Shown here piece by piece: positions 9,601-19,339 of a stretch of DNA of 32,764 nt; position 1 is the first letter of the stretch, and each line of letters starts with the position of its first letter. This DNA comes from Isoetes engelmannii (Eukaryota > Streptophyta > Lycopodiopsida > Isoetales > Isoetaceae). The translations under genes were made by a program, and so were the position numbers. The notes below the pieces were generated by a model. That model was not told where the DNA came from. It did no database searches and worked only from the letters and a program-made list of their open reading frames with translations. The stretch spans positions 1 through 32,764 of the forward strand of contig JAANSK020270380.1 in assembly GCA_011763485.2 (NCBI GenBank), in the 5' to 3' direction.

Positions 9601-9758
9601 AACTCCTAGTAAAGGGGGTTTCCATGAAGAGGTCTGGAGCCCGAGACTTGAATGCTCAGGTTTTTTTTAAAAAAAATCTCGAAATAGTAACTTCTAGTAA
9701 GGGAGGTTTCCATGAAGAGGTCTGGAGCTCGAGACTTGAATGCTTAGGTTTTTTTTCC
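9588..9758 (+). repeat. Two tandem copies of an 88-bp unit
   Basis: Units 9588-9675 and 9676-9758 share ATCTYGAAATAGTAACT, then GGTTTCCATGAAGAGGTCTG, then GAGACTTGAATGCTYAGG, and each ends in a T run. Related single-copy sequence lies near 21750-21830. Confidence 0.85.
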
Positions 9759-9816
9759 CATGAATCTGGTAGACTTGAAATAATCTGAAGTAATCTTTTC
9801 CAAACCTGAGCTGATT

Positions 9817-10002
9817 GATCCACGGAGCAAAAATCTAAACGGTTGACCAAATTTAGGTCCAAGACTTGAGCAGTAAGAGATCCACGGAGCTAAAATCTGA
9901 ACGGTTGATCAAATTTAGGTCCAAGACCTGAGCAGTAAGAGATCCACGGAGCAAAAATCTGAACGGTTAATCAAATTTAGGTCCAAGACCTGAGCAGTAA
10001 GA
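9817..10002 (+). repeat. Three tandem copies of a 62-bp unit
   Basis: Units start at 9817, 9879 and 9941 with an exact 62-bp period. Each contains GATCCACGGAGCWAAAATCT and then ACGGTT-ATCAAATTTAGGTC and GAGCAGTAAGA. There are only a few substitutions between copies, so the expansion is recent compared with the 88-bp units. A diverged single copy occurs near 21860-21935. Confidence 0.9.
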
Positions 10003-11630
10003 AATAGGAATCGATTACTTTTTCTCCAGATTTCAAAGCTGTATATGCCGGAATGAAGATCGATCGCGGGACTAAAGACCGCGGGACTAAAGACCTGGAG
10101 GTTTCATTTTTCATGGGAAACCCCCCTCAAGCCTCATCTATGAAATCAAACTAAAACAAAAGTCAGAAACTTCAATGCCCCACCACACTAAGAGATGATG
10201 TAAACCAACATTGCATATTAAAAAATGTTGGAAACATTTTAAGAACAATTTTTACATATTGAAAAATGTTTGAACCATTTTTTTACACAATTTTGTCTAT
10301 CAAACCATATATAATCGTGCTAGGTTTGTCTTGAATTGGCTCGGGAAATACCGGGGAACCCTTGTAACCTACCGTCCAAGCTCGTAGGCTGGCTAGATCC
10401 AGCAGGAAATAGGAAATGTGCCGATTGTGCCTAAAAAGTTTCCGGAACCAAGCTTGAAATGTTTGTATCACCAGGGCACCGATCCCAGCCGTCCATTCCA
10501 TTCTCCATCGTTTGTGTTTGCCGTTCATTGCGATCCGAGTGTCTTGCACTGTGCTGCCGCTGATGTTCTCCTAGATCTTCTCGGCTGGCCATTTTCGGAA
10601 AGGGCTTTATTGCCTCAGCGGCCAGACCAAACTGGTAAAGGCCTCCTTTCCACATCAACGTTGCCTACAGAAGCACGCAAACAGTTGTTTCTACCACCAA
10701 GAAGAGTAGTCCTGCCTTCAGCCAATCCAACTAATGATCCCCTTGAATTGTATCATTAGAGCTCTATGCCACTATTTGGTTGCAAAAGGGATTATTGATA
10801 ATGCCATTGGCTACCAATGAACACGCTGGAATTTCCATGTATTTCCTTGACCTGACCGAGTCTCAACTCGTGTTTGTGCAAATGTGCGAAAAAATCACAT
10901 ATGTAATTTGGTTCAGGAGGTAATTCAAGGATCTCCAAATAAAGGGTGTCATTTTTTTTGAATCTAGAACTGAATTTGCCAAAGACTAGCAATTATAAAT
11001 AAGTATGCAAAAAGCCACGGCTTCTAATGGATGTTAAATCTCCATCACATCACATCATTTTGGGAGGGAACGAACTACTTTCATTTTTTAATTTTGTTTC
11101 CGAAATTCGCTGGAGTATTTGTACCTGCAAATGTTTGGAAATAAAATACTAGTTTTAGCTTTTCTAGGAAATGATTCTTCTTTTCTAGGGTATTTTAAAA
11201 ATTTATAAACACGGAAGGGCTTTCTTGGGATTCATTGAATAATCTGGGAGAGTCTCGTAAATTTCTCAAAAGAAAGAAAACCAAATATGCAGATACATAT
11301 TCCAATAGTTTACAAATGGACTCAAACCACTGAATTAGAACTACTGTAAAAGCCAATTTGTACAATCTATCTATACACATTTAGGGAGGACCGTCAAAAC
11401 TGGATCATGGTCCAATCGTGGACGATACAAACATATAATAATGGAGCAACACATAATTATTATCACAATCTAAACCAGAGCTAGTCATCATCTCTAGTAA
11501 AATCAGAATTATTGATTAAGGCTACCCTTGGATCAGGGCTGACTAGAGTTAGACTAATAGTAGGCCTAATTCCATTCCACTGAATAAAATAGCAGAAGTG
11601 AAAGAAAAAGTAGAGAAAGAGATGAATCAA
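10003..11630. other. Intergenic region without supported gene
   Basis: There is a small duplication of GCGGGACTAAAGACC at about 10066-10095. ORFs of up to 113 codons at 10.28-10.76 kb overlap on both strands and look like chance. Nothing else is recognised. Confidence 0.45.
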
Positions 11631-11846
11631 AACATTTACAGCAGCTTGAATAATGCAAGATATGAGAAAGAGACATGCATTTTATGAGAATCATCACATA
11701 CAATGAAGCATGCGTTTAGAATGCTTGAGAAGTGATCTGTCAGTTCAACACTCTCCAGACCTCGTCCTTTACAATGGTAGAGGTTGTATAGACATGACAA
11801 TAATACAGCGCAAGCTCCAGCACAAAAAGCAAGAGCAGGTGTAAAT

Positions 11847-11925
11847 CTGCAAGACCAAAAGAGCAAACAGGAAGGTTATCTTAATGAACTAGAGCCAATA
11901 AAGGAGCAACTAAGAATTTACTTAC
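11847..11925 (-). other. Probable intron in the 3' UTR of the PPR gene
   Basis: On the minus strand, TTATG|GTAAGTAAATT (donor at 11925) and TTTTGGTCTTGCAG|ATTTACACC (acceptor ending 11847) are strong splice sites bounding a 79-bp intron. They lie 225 bp past the PPR stop codon on the same strand, so a spliced 3' UTR is the simplest reading. A short 76-codon frame begins just upstream but reads through the intron, so I do not call it a gene. Confidence 0.5.
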
Positions 11926-12149
11926 CATAACCTGCTTGATACAGCCATAAGGTTGCCCTATCGAACAGCAGATGGAATTAGAATCCACTACACTGAAATC
12001 TCACAGCCTAACAAACGAACTAATCACAGACACGAATCATCAATCTCCAAGTTATCAATATAGAATATCATCAAGAATCAAACTTCAAATATGGCAGCCA
12101 TAGACATAGACTCGAACTGGAAATCCGGCAGAGCCTTTTCATCAAATAT

Positions 12150-14232
12150 CTAGCTTTTCAACTTGCCAGCCATCACTTGCAAACAATAATTAGATTTTAG
12201 ATTGACTATTTCACTAAAGCATTTCCTCCCCAGCTCAATATTGCCATGCAAATTACAAGAGCTGAGCAGACTCATCCAACCAGACATATTGGGAGCTGAT
12301 CTAGCTAAATCTTCTGCCTCTTTGAAGCAGCTTGCATGCCCCAAAAGATCAATCATGCAATTACTATGCAACATATTAGTTTCTATGCCATGAGATTTTG
12401 ACATATATCCGAAAAAGAGTCGTGCTTCATCTAATAAGCCTGCATTACTAAACGCATTGAGGACACCAACAAAGGTCACCTCATCTGGCAGAATTCCATT
12501 ATGCAACATGTCCTCTAGGCATTGCAGAGCCGAAGCAACATTGCCCAGCTGACCGTATCCAGCAATGAGAACGTTCCATGAATAAATGGCTTGATCTGGC
12601 ATTTTTTCAAATACTTTCTGTCCCTCTCCTAGGCTCCCACATTTGACATACATATCAACTAAAGTGTTCCACAAGATAACATCCATTTCCATTCCCATTT
12701 CAATAATTGTATCGTGGATGCCTCTACCCTGATCTAGAGCACCCATGCTCCCACAAGCTCTCAAGACACTAGAAAATGTAATAATGTCAGGCTTCATTTT
12801 CTCCTGCAGCATGTTCTTGAAACACTCTACAGCACCAAGCCCATCGCCACAGTGTGCATACCCTGCAATCATTACATTCCATGACACTATATCACGATGT
12901 GGGAATTTATTAAATATTTCACGGGCAACCTTCAGGCTACCGCATTTGGCATACATATCAATGAGAGCATTGCCAACTAGTAGATCGAACTGGAATCCAC
13001 ATTTACTGATTTGATGATGAATATCTTGGCCTTTTGTTATGTCAACTATGCTAGCACATGCCTTCAATGCACTTGAGAATGCAACTTTGTCTGGCTTTAT
13101 TCCTTCATGCTTCATGATCTCAAAGCACTCCAGGGCAACTTGGCCTTTGCCATGCAATGTGTACCCTGCAATGATCGTATTCCATAAAACCACATCATGG
13201 TATGGCAGGCTATCAAACACTTCTCGAGCCTGGTCTAAGTTCCCACATTTAGCATACATATCTACAAGAGCACTTCCAATTACAATATCTGACTGCAGAC
13301 CACTCTCAGTGATATGCTTGTGCACATGCTGCCCTTGATCTATAGCCCGAATGCTACAACATGCTTTCAAGGTGCTCAAAAATGTGACTTTATTTGGCTT
13401 GATACCTACCTGCTGCATTTTCTTGAAGCATTCCAATGCGGCGAGACCTTGGCCATGTTGAGCATATGCTGTAATCATTGCATTCCAAGCCACTACATCT
13501 TGACATAATAACTTTTCAAAAATTTTGCGAGCCGCTTCAAAGTTCCCAATGTTAAAGTATGCCTTGAGGACAGCAAGGTAAACATAATTGTTTCCCTTCA
13601 CACCTGAAAGTTGCATTTTTTGGTAGAGTTCGAGTGCATCTTGAGAATGGCCAAGGTTGACATAAGCTGAAATAATTGCACAATATGTATATACACTTGG
13701 TTGTGGAACTCTGTAAAATGCTTGGGTTGCTTCAAGCAAGCATTTGAAAGAGGCAAAGAGACGAATGAGATGATCAGCCAAAGCTGAAATTGTATCCAGT
13801 CTACTTTGTGCCATGAGGGACTGCACCCTTCTTCCACATTTCAGGTCTTCCCTTCTAGTGCATTCCTGCAACAGGCAGTATGCATTATTTCTAGAAATGG
13901 ATATAACTCTCTGCTCCATAATGTCAAGAGCTTCCTCTAGGAGTCCTTGCTCGCATAGTTTGCAAAGGCCATCTGAATTCCTACAGAACCGAGTCCTCTC
14001 AAGCACAATATAAAAACAGAGAAAATCATGAAGTAGAGAGGAAAATACCTGGCCCATTTTTGGTTCTTCAAATCTGAACAGTAATTTCCAGATGTGCTCT
14101 GCAGGTAAGCATTAGATTCAGATGTAATTGGAGCTCAAGGTATGAACAAAAGAGGGGAGCCTCACCTACGGATTTGAATGGCAATGAATTGTTGTGTTGG
14201 GCGGTTAGCAGCGTATCGATGGACATCGCCAT
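12150..14232 (-). CDS. PLS-class pentatricopeptide repeat (PPR) protein
   Basis: The main exon is a 635-codon frame (14057 to the TAG at 12150) with about 14 tandem PPR motifs arranged as P-L-S triplets. Each triplet has a VVxWNxMIAGY-type P motif, an L motif ending in KAC, and an S motif with ALVDMYAKCG. PLS proteins bind organelle RNA and specify C-to-U editing or other processing, in plastids or mitochondria. The C-terminus has a partial E1 region (MIDLLGHA, then LHGNIELGRKCF) and stops about 20 residues later, with no E2 or DYW deaminase, so a deaminase would have to come in trans. I extend the start: an upstream exon (14232-14166, MAMSIDTLLTAQ...) ends in a GTGAG donor; a 67-bp intron ends CTGCAG at 14099; and exon 2 runs in frame into the long ORF, giving about 671 residues. 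The upstream exon is inference; the alternative is ATG 14057 with a spliced leader. Confidence 0.9.
14099..14165 (-). other. Predicted first intron of the PPR gene
   Basis: Donor G|GTGAGG at 14165, acceptor CTTACCTGCAG ending 14099, and a CTAAT branch-like word about 20 nt before it. It is short (67 bp) but within the plant range, and removal keeps one open frame across exons 1 and 2. Confidence 0.55.
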
Positions 14233-14323
14233 TGTCGTTCCTTAGATAAGCAAAAGGAAAGAATTTCGAGGGAAGAACAAAAGGCTGCAAACAAAATAAT
14301 GTCCCTTAAATTAACGTATACAG

Positions 14324-14408
14324 GAATGTCCATTTATGTGACATTCCTGCGTGGAATAACGCGCCTCGGCAATGTTGACATGGAGGAATGTCACATAAAT
14401 GGACATTC
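14324..14408. repeat. Perfect 25-bp inverted repeat upstream of the PPR gene
   Basis: Arms 14324-14348 and 14384-14408 are exact reverse complements (GAATGTCCATTTATGTGACA... and its complement) separated by 35 bp. The structure lies about 90-180 bp before the predicted PPR start codon, within or next to its promoter. It is MITE-like, with no clear target duplication. Confidence 0.9.
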
Positions 14409-14452
14409 GTGTAGTGTAACGTAGACACCCGTGTAGTGTAACGTAGACACCA
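14409..14452 (+). repeat. 22-bp tandem duplication
   Basis: GTGTAGTGTAACGTAGACAC occurs twice with a 22-bp period (about 14409 and 14431). The second copy forms the outer part of the left arm of the next inverted repeat. Confidence 0.85.
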
Positions 14453-14622
14453 CTTACAAACAATTCTGCGAGGTAAAAGCAAGAAATGACATATAAAATT
14501 AGCTAAAAGCATGGAAAAAGAGTGAAGAAAATTTACATGACATTTTTTAAAAGAAAAAGTGTCACATGGCGCAATGTGATAGGCGGAGAGGGCAGAATTG
14601 TTTGTAAGTGGTGTTTACGTAA
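14439..14622. repeat. 31-bp inverted repeat around a 122-bp spacer
   Basis: Arms 14439-14469 and 14592-14622 are reverse complements with about two mismatches (core CACCACTTACAAACAATTC). Together with the fold-back on its left it makes a compound structure of about 300 bp resembling a short non-autonomous DNA transposon. Confidence 0.85.
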
Positions 14623-14718
14623 ATTTGGTAATAAAGCAGCCCACAAAGGTGAAACCGTTCAGTTTGCAATGGTTTACAGCTTGTCCATACTCATGGAATA
14701 TTACGCCATGCAAGATAC

Positions 14719-14930
14719 TAGAGGATATTCTTGCCTATAAACAAAATCATCAAAAAATATCACAAGCCATTCACAACATTGTGTACACCTGGTGTCAACT
14801 AATATCATAAAAAATGGTTTGTGTTAGAGGATATTCCTGCCTGTAAACAAGATCATCAAAAAATATCACAAGCCATTCACAAAATTGTGTACACCTGATG
14901 CCAATCAATATAATAGAAAATGGTTTGTCG
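14719..14930 (+). repeat. Tandem duplication, 106-bp period
   Basis: Units begin TAGAGGATATTCYTGCCTRT at 14719 and 14825 and agree over most of their length, with scattered substitutions. Confidence 0.9.
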
Positions 14931-14954
14931 CGCAAAACATATATCTTTACGGCT

Positions 14955-15170
14955 ATTTTACAATGATTCTTATATGATTTGTGGCATGTATTTAGCGTGT
15001 GGTATATAGTATATATTTATCGAGCGCGTCCACAGAATTGCACTCTGAACTATGTGTCTATTCTACAATGGTTCTTATATGATTTGTCGCATGTATTTCA
15101 TGTGTATATAATATGTATTTATATAAATGCACTCAAAACATTAGCAACTTCTTTTAGGATTTAGAACTCC
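14955..15170 (+). repeat. Second tandem duplication, about 105-bp period
   Basis: TACAATGRTTCTTATATGAT and the following TTTGTSGCATGTATTT recur at 14959 and 15064. This pair is more diverged than the duplication before it, and I see no clear homology between the two despite the similar period. Confidence 0.7.
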
Positions 15171-15560
15171 TTATAGAGAATGCAACTATCCCTGCCTTCT
15201 CATTAGTCCTGGCCCTGAATATTCTATGTGATATCAAATCTCGGCCCTCGAGATGAAAATCCTCGAACCAAAATATCGAATGTATAAATACACCCAAAAC
15301 TAAGGCTTTTACATGGAACATAATGATCTAAGAGAAAATGGTCACATATTCATAGTACGTCTTCAACATCCAAGACATTTGCTCACATTCGAAAAATACA
15401 TAGGTCTTAAAAAAACTAATCACAAATACACAATTGCTTAGACAAATACCTAATTTTTGTAATCAATACAATACATTCAATTGCGGCACGTTACAGACTT
15501 CTTGATGTACCCAAGAGATAACTATTGGTGCTTATATTGGCCCCCAAAAACAAGGGCTTG
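15171..15560. other. AT-rich sequence without feature
   Basis: No gene, RNA or repeat seen before the palindrome. Confidence 0.5.
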
Positions 15561-15563
15561 TGA

Positions 15564-15640
15564 CCAAGGGTATTCACATGTGTGAATAGGGGGTACTCAC
15601 TCACAGAGTACCCCCTATTCACACATGTGAATACCCTTGG
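15564..15640. repeat. Perfect 35-bp palindrome with 7-nt loop
   Basis: Arms 15564-15598 and 15606-15640 are exact reverse complements around ACTCACA. Each arm also contains a smaller near-palindrome (GTATTCACATGTGTGAATA). A third related copy (GGTATTCACACATGTGAATA) lies at about 15656-15677. It could form a very stable hairpin or cruciform. Confidence 0.97.
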
Positions 15641-15695
15641 GCTACGTGGCACTAGGGTATTCACACATGTGAATACCGATTATATTATCTGCACC

Positions 15696-17101
15696 CGATT
15701 TGGATTAGACAACTGAGATCGGAAACCTAGAGGGAAACCTAGAGGGGGTTGTTCTGTAGAAACCTAGAATGGTTATGTAAAGTACTCTAGGTTTCTCATA
15801 AAAAATTACTAGACTAGGTTTCCTGGCCCTATTACATTAGTCTTTAAATGCTAAATAAAGTAAAAGCAAGGTTTTGAATAGTATTTAAGAGTGCTGGGTG
15901 CAAAGGCTGGCATGCAATCAATCAATGAGGTCATTCCTTTTAGACACTGGAAGATCAGCGCCTAGCAGGGTTTTTTGGTAAGATTTTCATTCAAAAATTT
16001 GTGGTAAATTTAGTTCTATCCATTGATGTTTCAGAAGAAAAATGCCATCCATGGACGACTGCGTTTAAATCGAGCTTGGGTTTGGGTTTCAGTTTTTACT
16101 CCAGTGTGATAAGCCAAGGATCAAATCGGATATGAAGGAGATCATGAAAGTAATCTTTCCAATATGGGGATGCTCTTGCTGCAAATACGAGCCTAAAAAT
16201 GTAGAAACGATGCTTCTTTCATATATTTCTTATAGCTGCAATGTTTACCTTCTAATCTTAGTGCTAAACAGAAGTTGCTTTTGCAGCAATCTACTGAAAG
16301 CTAATTTCACAAGCTCTTTCAATATCCGAATTAAACAGTGGGTTATTTTTTAGACGAATTTGTAATTGTACAGAAGTTTTGTACATCTGTTTTAGTTATA
16401 GTGCTTTTATATTTTGCAGCAGTCTACTCTTTTAAGCGAAACCTAGGCTTCAAACAGATTTTTAAAGGCCCAAATTATATAAAAAAAAAAATGGTTGGTT
16501 ATCTTCGAAACAAAACGTGCCAGTTCGGTTCAGTGCATCACATATACAATCTAAATCAACCACTGAATAAGCATAGTGCAAATGACAGATATAAACGAAA
16601 ATCAGCGGAGATGAAGAAACAATAGTGGCGACTCCTCACGAATCAAACCTCAAGAATAAAATAGTGGTCACTCCTCAAGAATCAAACCTCGATAATGAAA
16701 AATAATTCAAAGGCTGCTCAAAGGATCAAACCTTAAGAATCGGAAATAATTTGAAAGGGTGCTCAATTTTGATTTTGATCTCGTGGTGCACAACGCGTGC
16801 ATCTCTCGAAGATGGATTGGGGTGGCGTGCACATTAAGGATGTGTAAGACTTGGAGTGGCGTGTAAGATTTGGAGTGGCATCGGGGAGTGTGAAAGATTT
16901 GGTGGCAGAATAATCCTTATTACTGAAAGGAAGCCTAGATGGGGTTTCCCAAGTCGAAACCTATACAGGTTTTTTATCAGTGGAAACCTAGACTGGTTTA
17001 TACCTGAAGGAAACCTATAGAGGATTAAGTGGGAAACCTATGTTGGTACCCAACCACTTGAAACCTAGAATCGATATGTCTAATTTGACTATATAATCGG
17101 G
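15696..17101. mobile_element. Possible DNA element bracketed by GAAACCTAG motif clusters
   Basis: Five GAAACCTAG motifs (either orientation) lie at 15722, 15734, 15759, 15787 and 15824. Six similar motifs lie between about 16930 and 17068. Just outside them, ACCCGATT near 15696 and its reverse complement AATCGGGT near 17095 face each other, each followed inward by an ATTAGACA-like word. This resembles short terminal inverted repeats plus subterminal repeats of a non-autonomous DNA transposon of about 1.4 kb. The interior holds only short ORFs. No target duplication was identified. Confidence 0.4.
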
Positions 17102-17104
17102 TTT

Positions 17105-18000
17105 TCTTTCAGGAGTGTTTTTGGACCATTGATATCCAAAATATTCCTTTCTTAATTCCTAAGCTGCGGCCTGCAGGATTTTGAGCACATAAACTCTTGC
17201 AAATGGCAATGGTCTCGATTCCATGTATGTTCCTTAATTTCCAAAAATACCTGTTGAAACAAAAAAAAAAAAAAAATAAACCCAATAGCTCCAAAGCCTA
17301 TCCGTGTATCAGCCATGGCTAAAGCCAATGTTCCTGAACTGGTTGTGTGACTATGGCTTCTGCCCACTCAAGGGAAATGTCTGGCGACTCCAACCATAGA
17401 CCCATTTCACCCTTTTACTTAGACATTAAGAATCAGATCAAGCTTTTCAGAGCCTTGTGTTGCAGCGGCGAAGCCAGTGCTTGAGGCAAGAAAATGGTAT
17501 GGTCTGGATGAAGCACAATCAGAAGCCATGTTGCAATCAGGTCGACTCATAGCCTGACAGGGACGGCATGAACCCGCCATCACCAGAAGCCCTCCTGCCA
17601 TCCTTCAAGAAAAATATGAACACAATTTACCATTTCTTGCTCTACACAATCCTTTCAACCAAGTAGAAGCCATCCCAAACAGCCGTCTTGCACAACCTCA
17701 CGAGCTATGGTTGTCGCTACAAACCCGCTCCTCTGGGCATGGATGTCCAGGTGTCTGGCCCTTCTCTCTCTTCTCTCTCCCGACTTGTCATTTTCGGACC
17801 ACTGCAGATCGAAACACCATCTTTGCACATGCAAAACTGAAATAGAATTTTCGCAACATCTAAACGCAATTAAGCAGCTGAAGTTGGCCCTGCTATACAA
17901 CTCCGAATACATACGGCTGTGAAATCTTACTGCCAACCTACAGCCGCAAAGCCTTCCGCAATACGTAAAAACAACCTAAAAAAATTTCTGTCCTCTACTC
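17105..18000. other. Region with short ORFs, no supported gene
   Basis: Minus-strand ORFs at 17.42-17.60 and 17.66-17.94 kb have coding-like composition but no family signature. A T/A homopolymer run lies at about 17259-17275. No gene is called. Confidence 0.4.
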
Positions 18001-18010
18001 CAATGGGTGA

Positions 18011-18024
18011 TTGCCACGTGGCAA
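18011..18024. promoter_or_regulatory. 14-bp palindrome with G-box core
   Basis: TTGCCACGTGGCAA is a perfect palindrome centred on CACGTG, the preferred site of plant bZIP and bHLH factors. A 96-codon ORF at 18121-18411 (lysine-rich, unrecognised) follows downstream, so promoter activity is possible but unproven. Confidence 0.35.
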
Positions 18025-18552
18025 GGTTTCTTTTCCGGAATTGCTATTTACTTGACATTCTAGTTACGTTCTGCATTTATTTACAATTCTAGTTTTCATT
18101 CCGTTTTTTATTAACATTCTGTGCATTTAGTTAGCATTCTGTACATTTTATCCCATGTTTCCTGTGTCTCAGGTCTGGCTGTTTATCCCCTGTTTTCTGT
18201 GTTTCGTGGGGCAGGTCTGGCTATGGAGGGCAAAAGAACGAATAAGAAGCTCAGGGTTGTGGAAGGCAATAAGCTCAAGGACATGGCAGGCGCCGGAATG
18301 AAGAGGAAGGACAGGGATATGGGGCCGGACGAAGGTTATGGCTATGGAGAGTCAGGAAAACCCTATTTGAAGGAAAAATCCCGTAGCCACAGTGTTCTTA
18401 CAGAAAAATGATTCGTCAATTAGCGGAACTGGCAGAAGGATTCATCCGCCATAGCTCTACTCTGCTTGCTTCTGCTTCATCCTATTTTTTTTGCTTTTGC
18501 CCTGGACTCTTCTAACCCAGACTTTCGCCTAATCCAGACTGCCAAAGAACCT

Positions 18553-18665
18553 GGAAAGAAGTGCAAATAAGCTACAGAAACTGTAAAGAACTGCAAATAA
18601 GCTTACAAAAACTGAAGAGCACTGCAAATAAGCCATAGAACGTGGAAAAAACTACAAGTAAGCTG
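18553..18665 (+). repeat. Degenerate tandem repeat, about 31-bp unit
   Basis: Four units of the form (A)CTGCAAATAAGC followed by TACARAAACTG and a GAAAGA-like tail, around 18562, 18592, 18623 and 18651; the last is diverged. It sits just before a LINE fragment. Confidence 0.75.
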
Positions 18666-18769
18666 CAGACGCCATAGCCGGAGCTTTCTGTTCAAGATGC
18701 AAGGTTAGAAAACAGAAAAGGGCCCTCAAGGAGTGCCTCGAACCTGTAAATCGGCCATCGCCAGAGCTT

Positions 18770-19336
18770 CGGAGAGAAGGATTGGCCATCTTGGATTTGG
18801 CATTGCACAACAAGGTGTTCGTCTCCAAGTTTGTGTGGAGTATTTTGCAGGAGGGAGCATCTTCACCTAGTTCGGCACTGCTGTTGCAGTCCCTCCGCCA
18901 CTGTGTGGCATTTAGAAAGCCTACGGTACATGTGGAGTTGCCATGGGCGTTATTGTATGGGCTTAAGCCTTTCCCGCATGCATCCCCTTTCCTTACCAGG
19001 GTGTTGCGGGCATGAGAGCATGTGCGGGTGATGTTCCAGTTGGATCCTGTCATGGTGTTTCACCACTCGTTGCCCTTCTTGTGGGTTCCTTTGCCTCTGG
19101 CACAGTTGCCTTTGGCTGCCACTATTCATGCCCGGGCGCAAGCCCGCTGGAGGCGGGCTGGGGTGCTCACCCTGGAGAACTGGTATTGGGGTGGTCAGGT
19201 TGCATCATGGGCATTTTTTCGAGCCCGGTTTCACCTGAGAGCTAGTGACTGGACTATTTGGGAGCAGGTGGCCCGTTGCATTCCTTTGCACATACATGTA
19301 CTGCTTCAGGATGACGTGATGGTGCAGGTTTGGTGA
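18770..19336 (+). mobile_element. LINE fragment (ORF2 region between RT and zinc domain)
   Basis: A GC-rich plus-strand stretch. It opens with LAILDLALHNKVFVSKFVWS, which matches the GGLGIPDL-x-N-KA-x-K-x-W segment after the reverse transcriptase in plant LINE ORF2, and continues in a second frame with WVPLPLAQLPLAA, LTLENWYWGGQVASW and IWEQVARCIP before a stop at 19336. A shift between frames occurs near 19010. Neither RT motifs nor a poly(A) tail is present, so it is an internal fragment. Its base composition is like the LINE end at 6.1-6.86 kb, and the two may belong to one family. Confidence 0.6.
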
Positions 19337-19339
19337 GTA

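Noticed and set aside
10283-10759. Overlapping ORFs of 75-113 codons on both strands
   Set aside because: No recognisable domain, no promoter or splice context, and strong mutual overlap.
12202-14013. Several plus-strand ORFs of 60-100 codons antisense to the PPR gene
   Set aside because: They are shadows of the repeated PPR codons and have no family signature or start context.
11985-14415. Further CACTACA/TGTAGTG words (about 11988 and 14411) as CACTA ends
   Set aside because: Isolated 7-mers without subterminal motif clusters; expected by chance. They are also a caution for the call at 67 and 4355.
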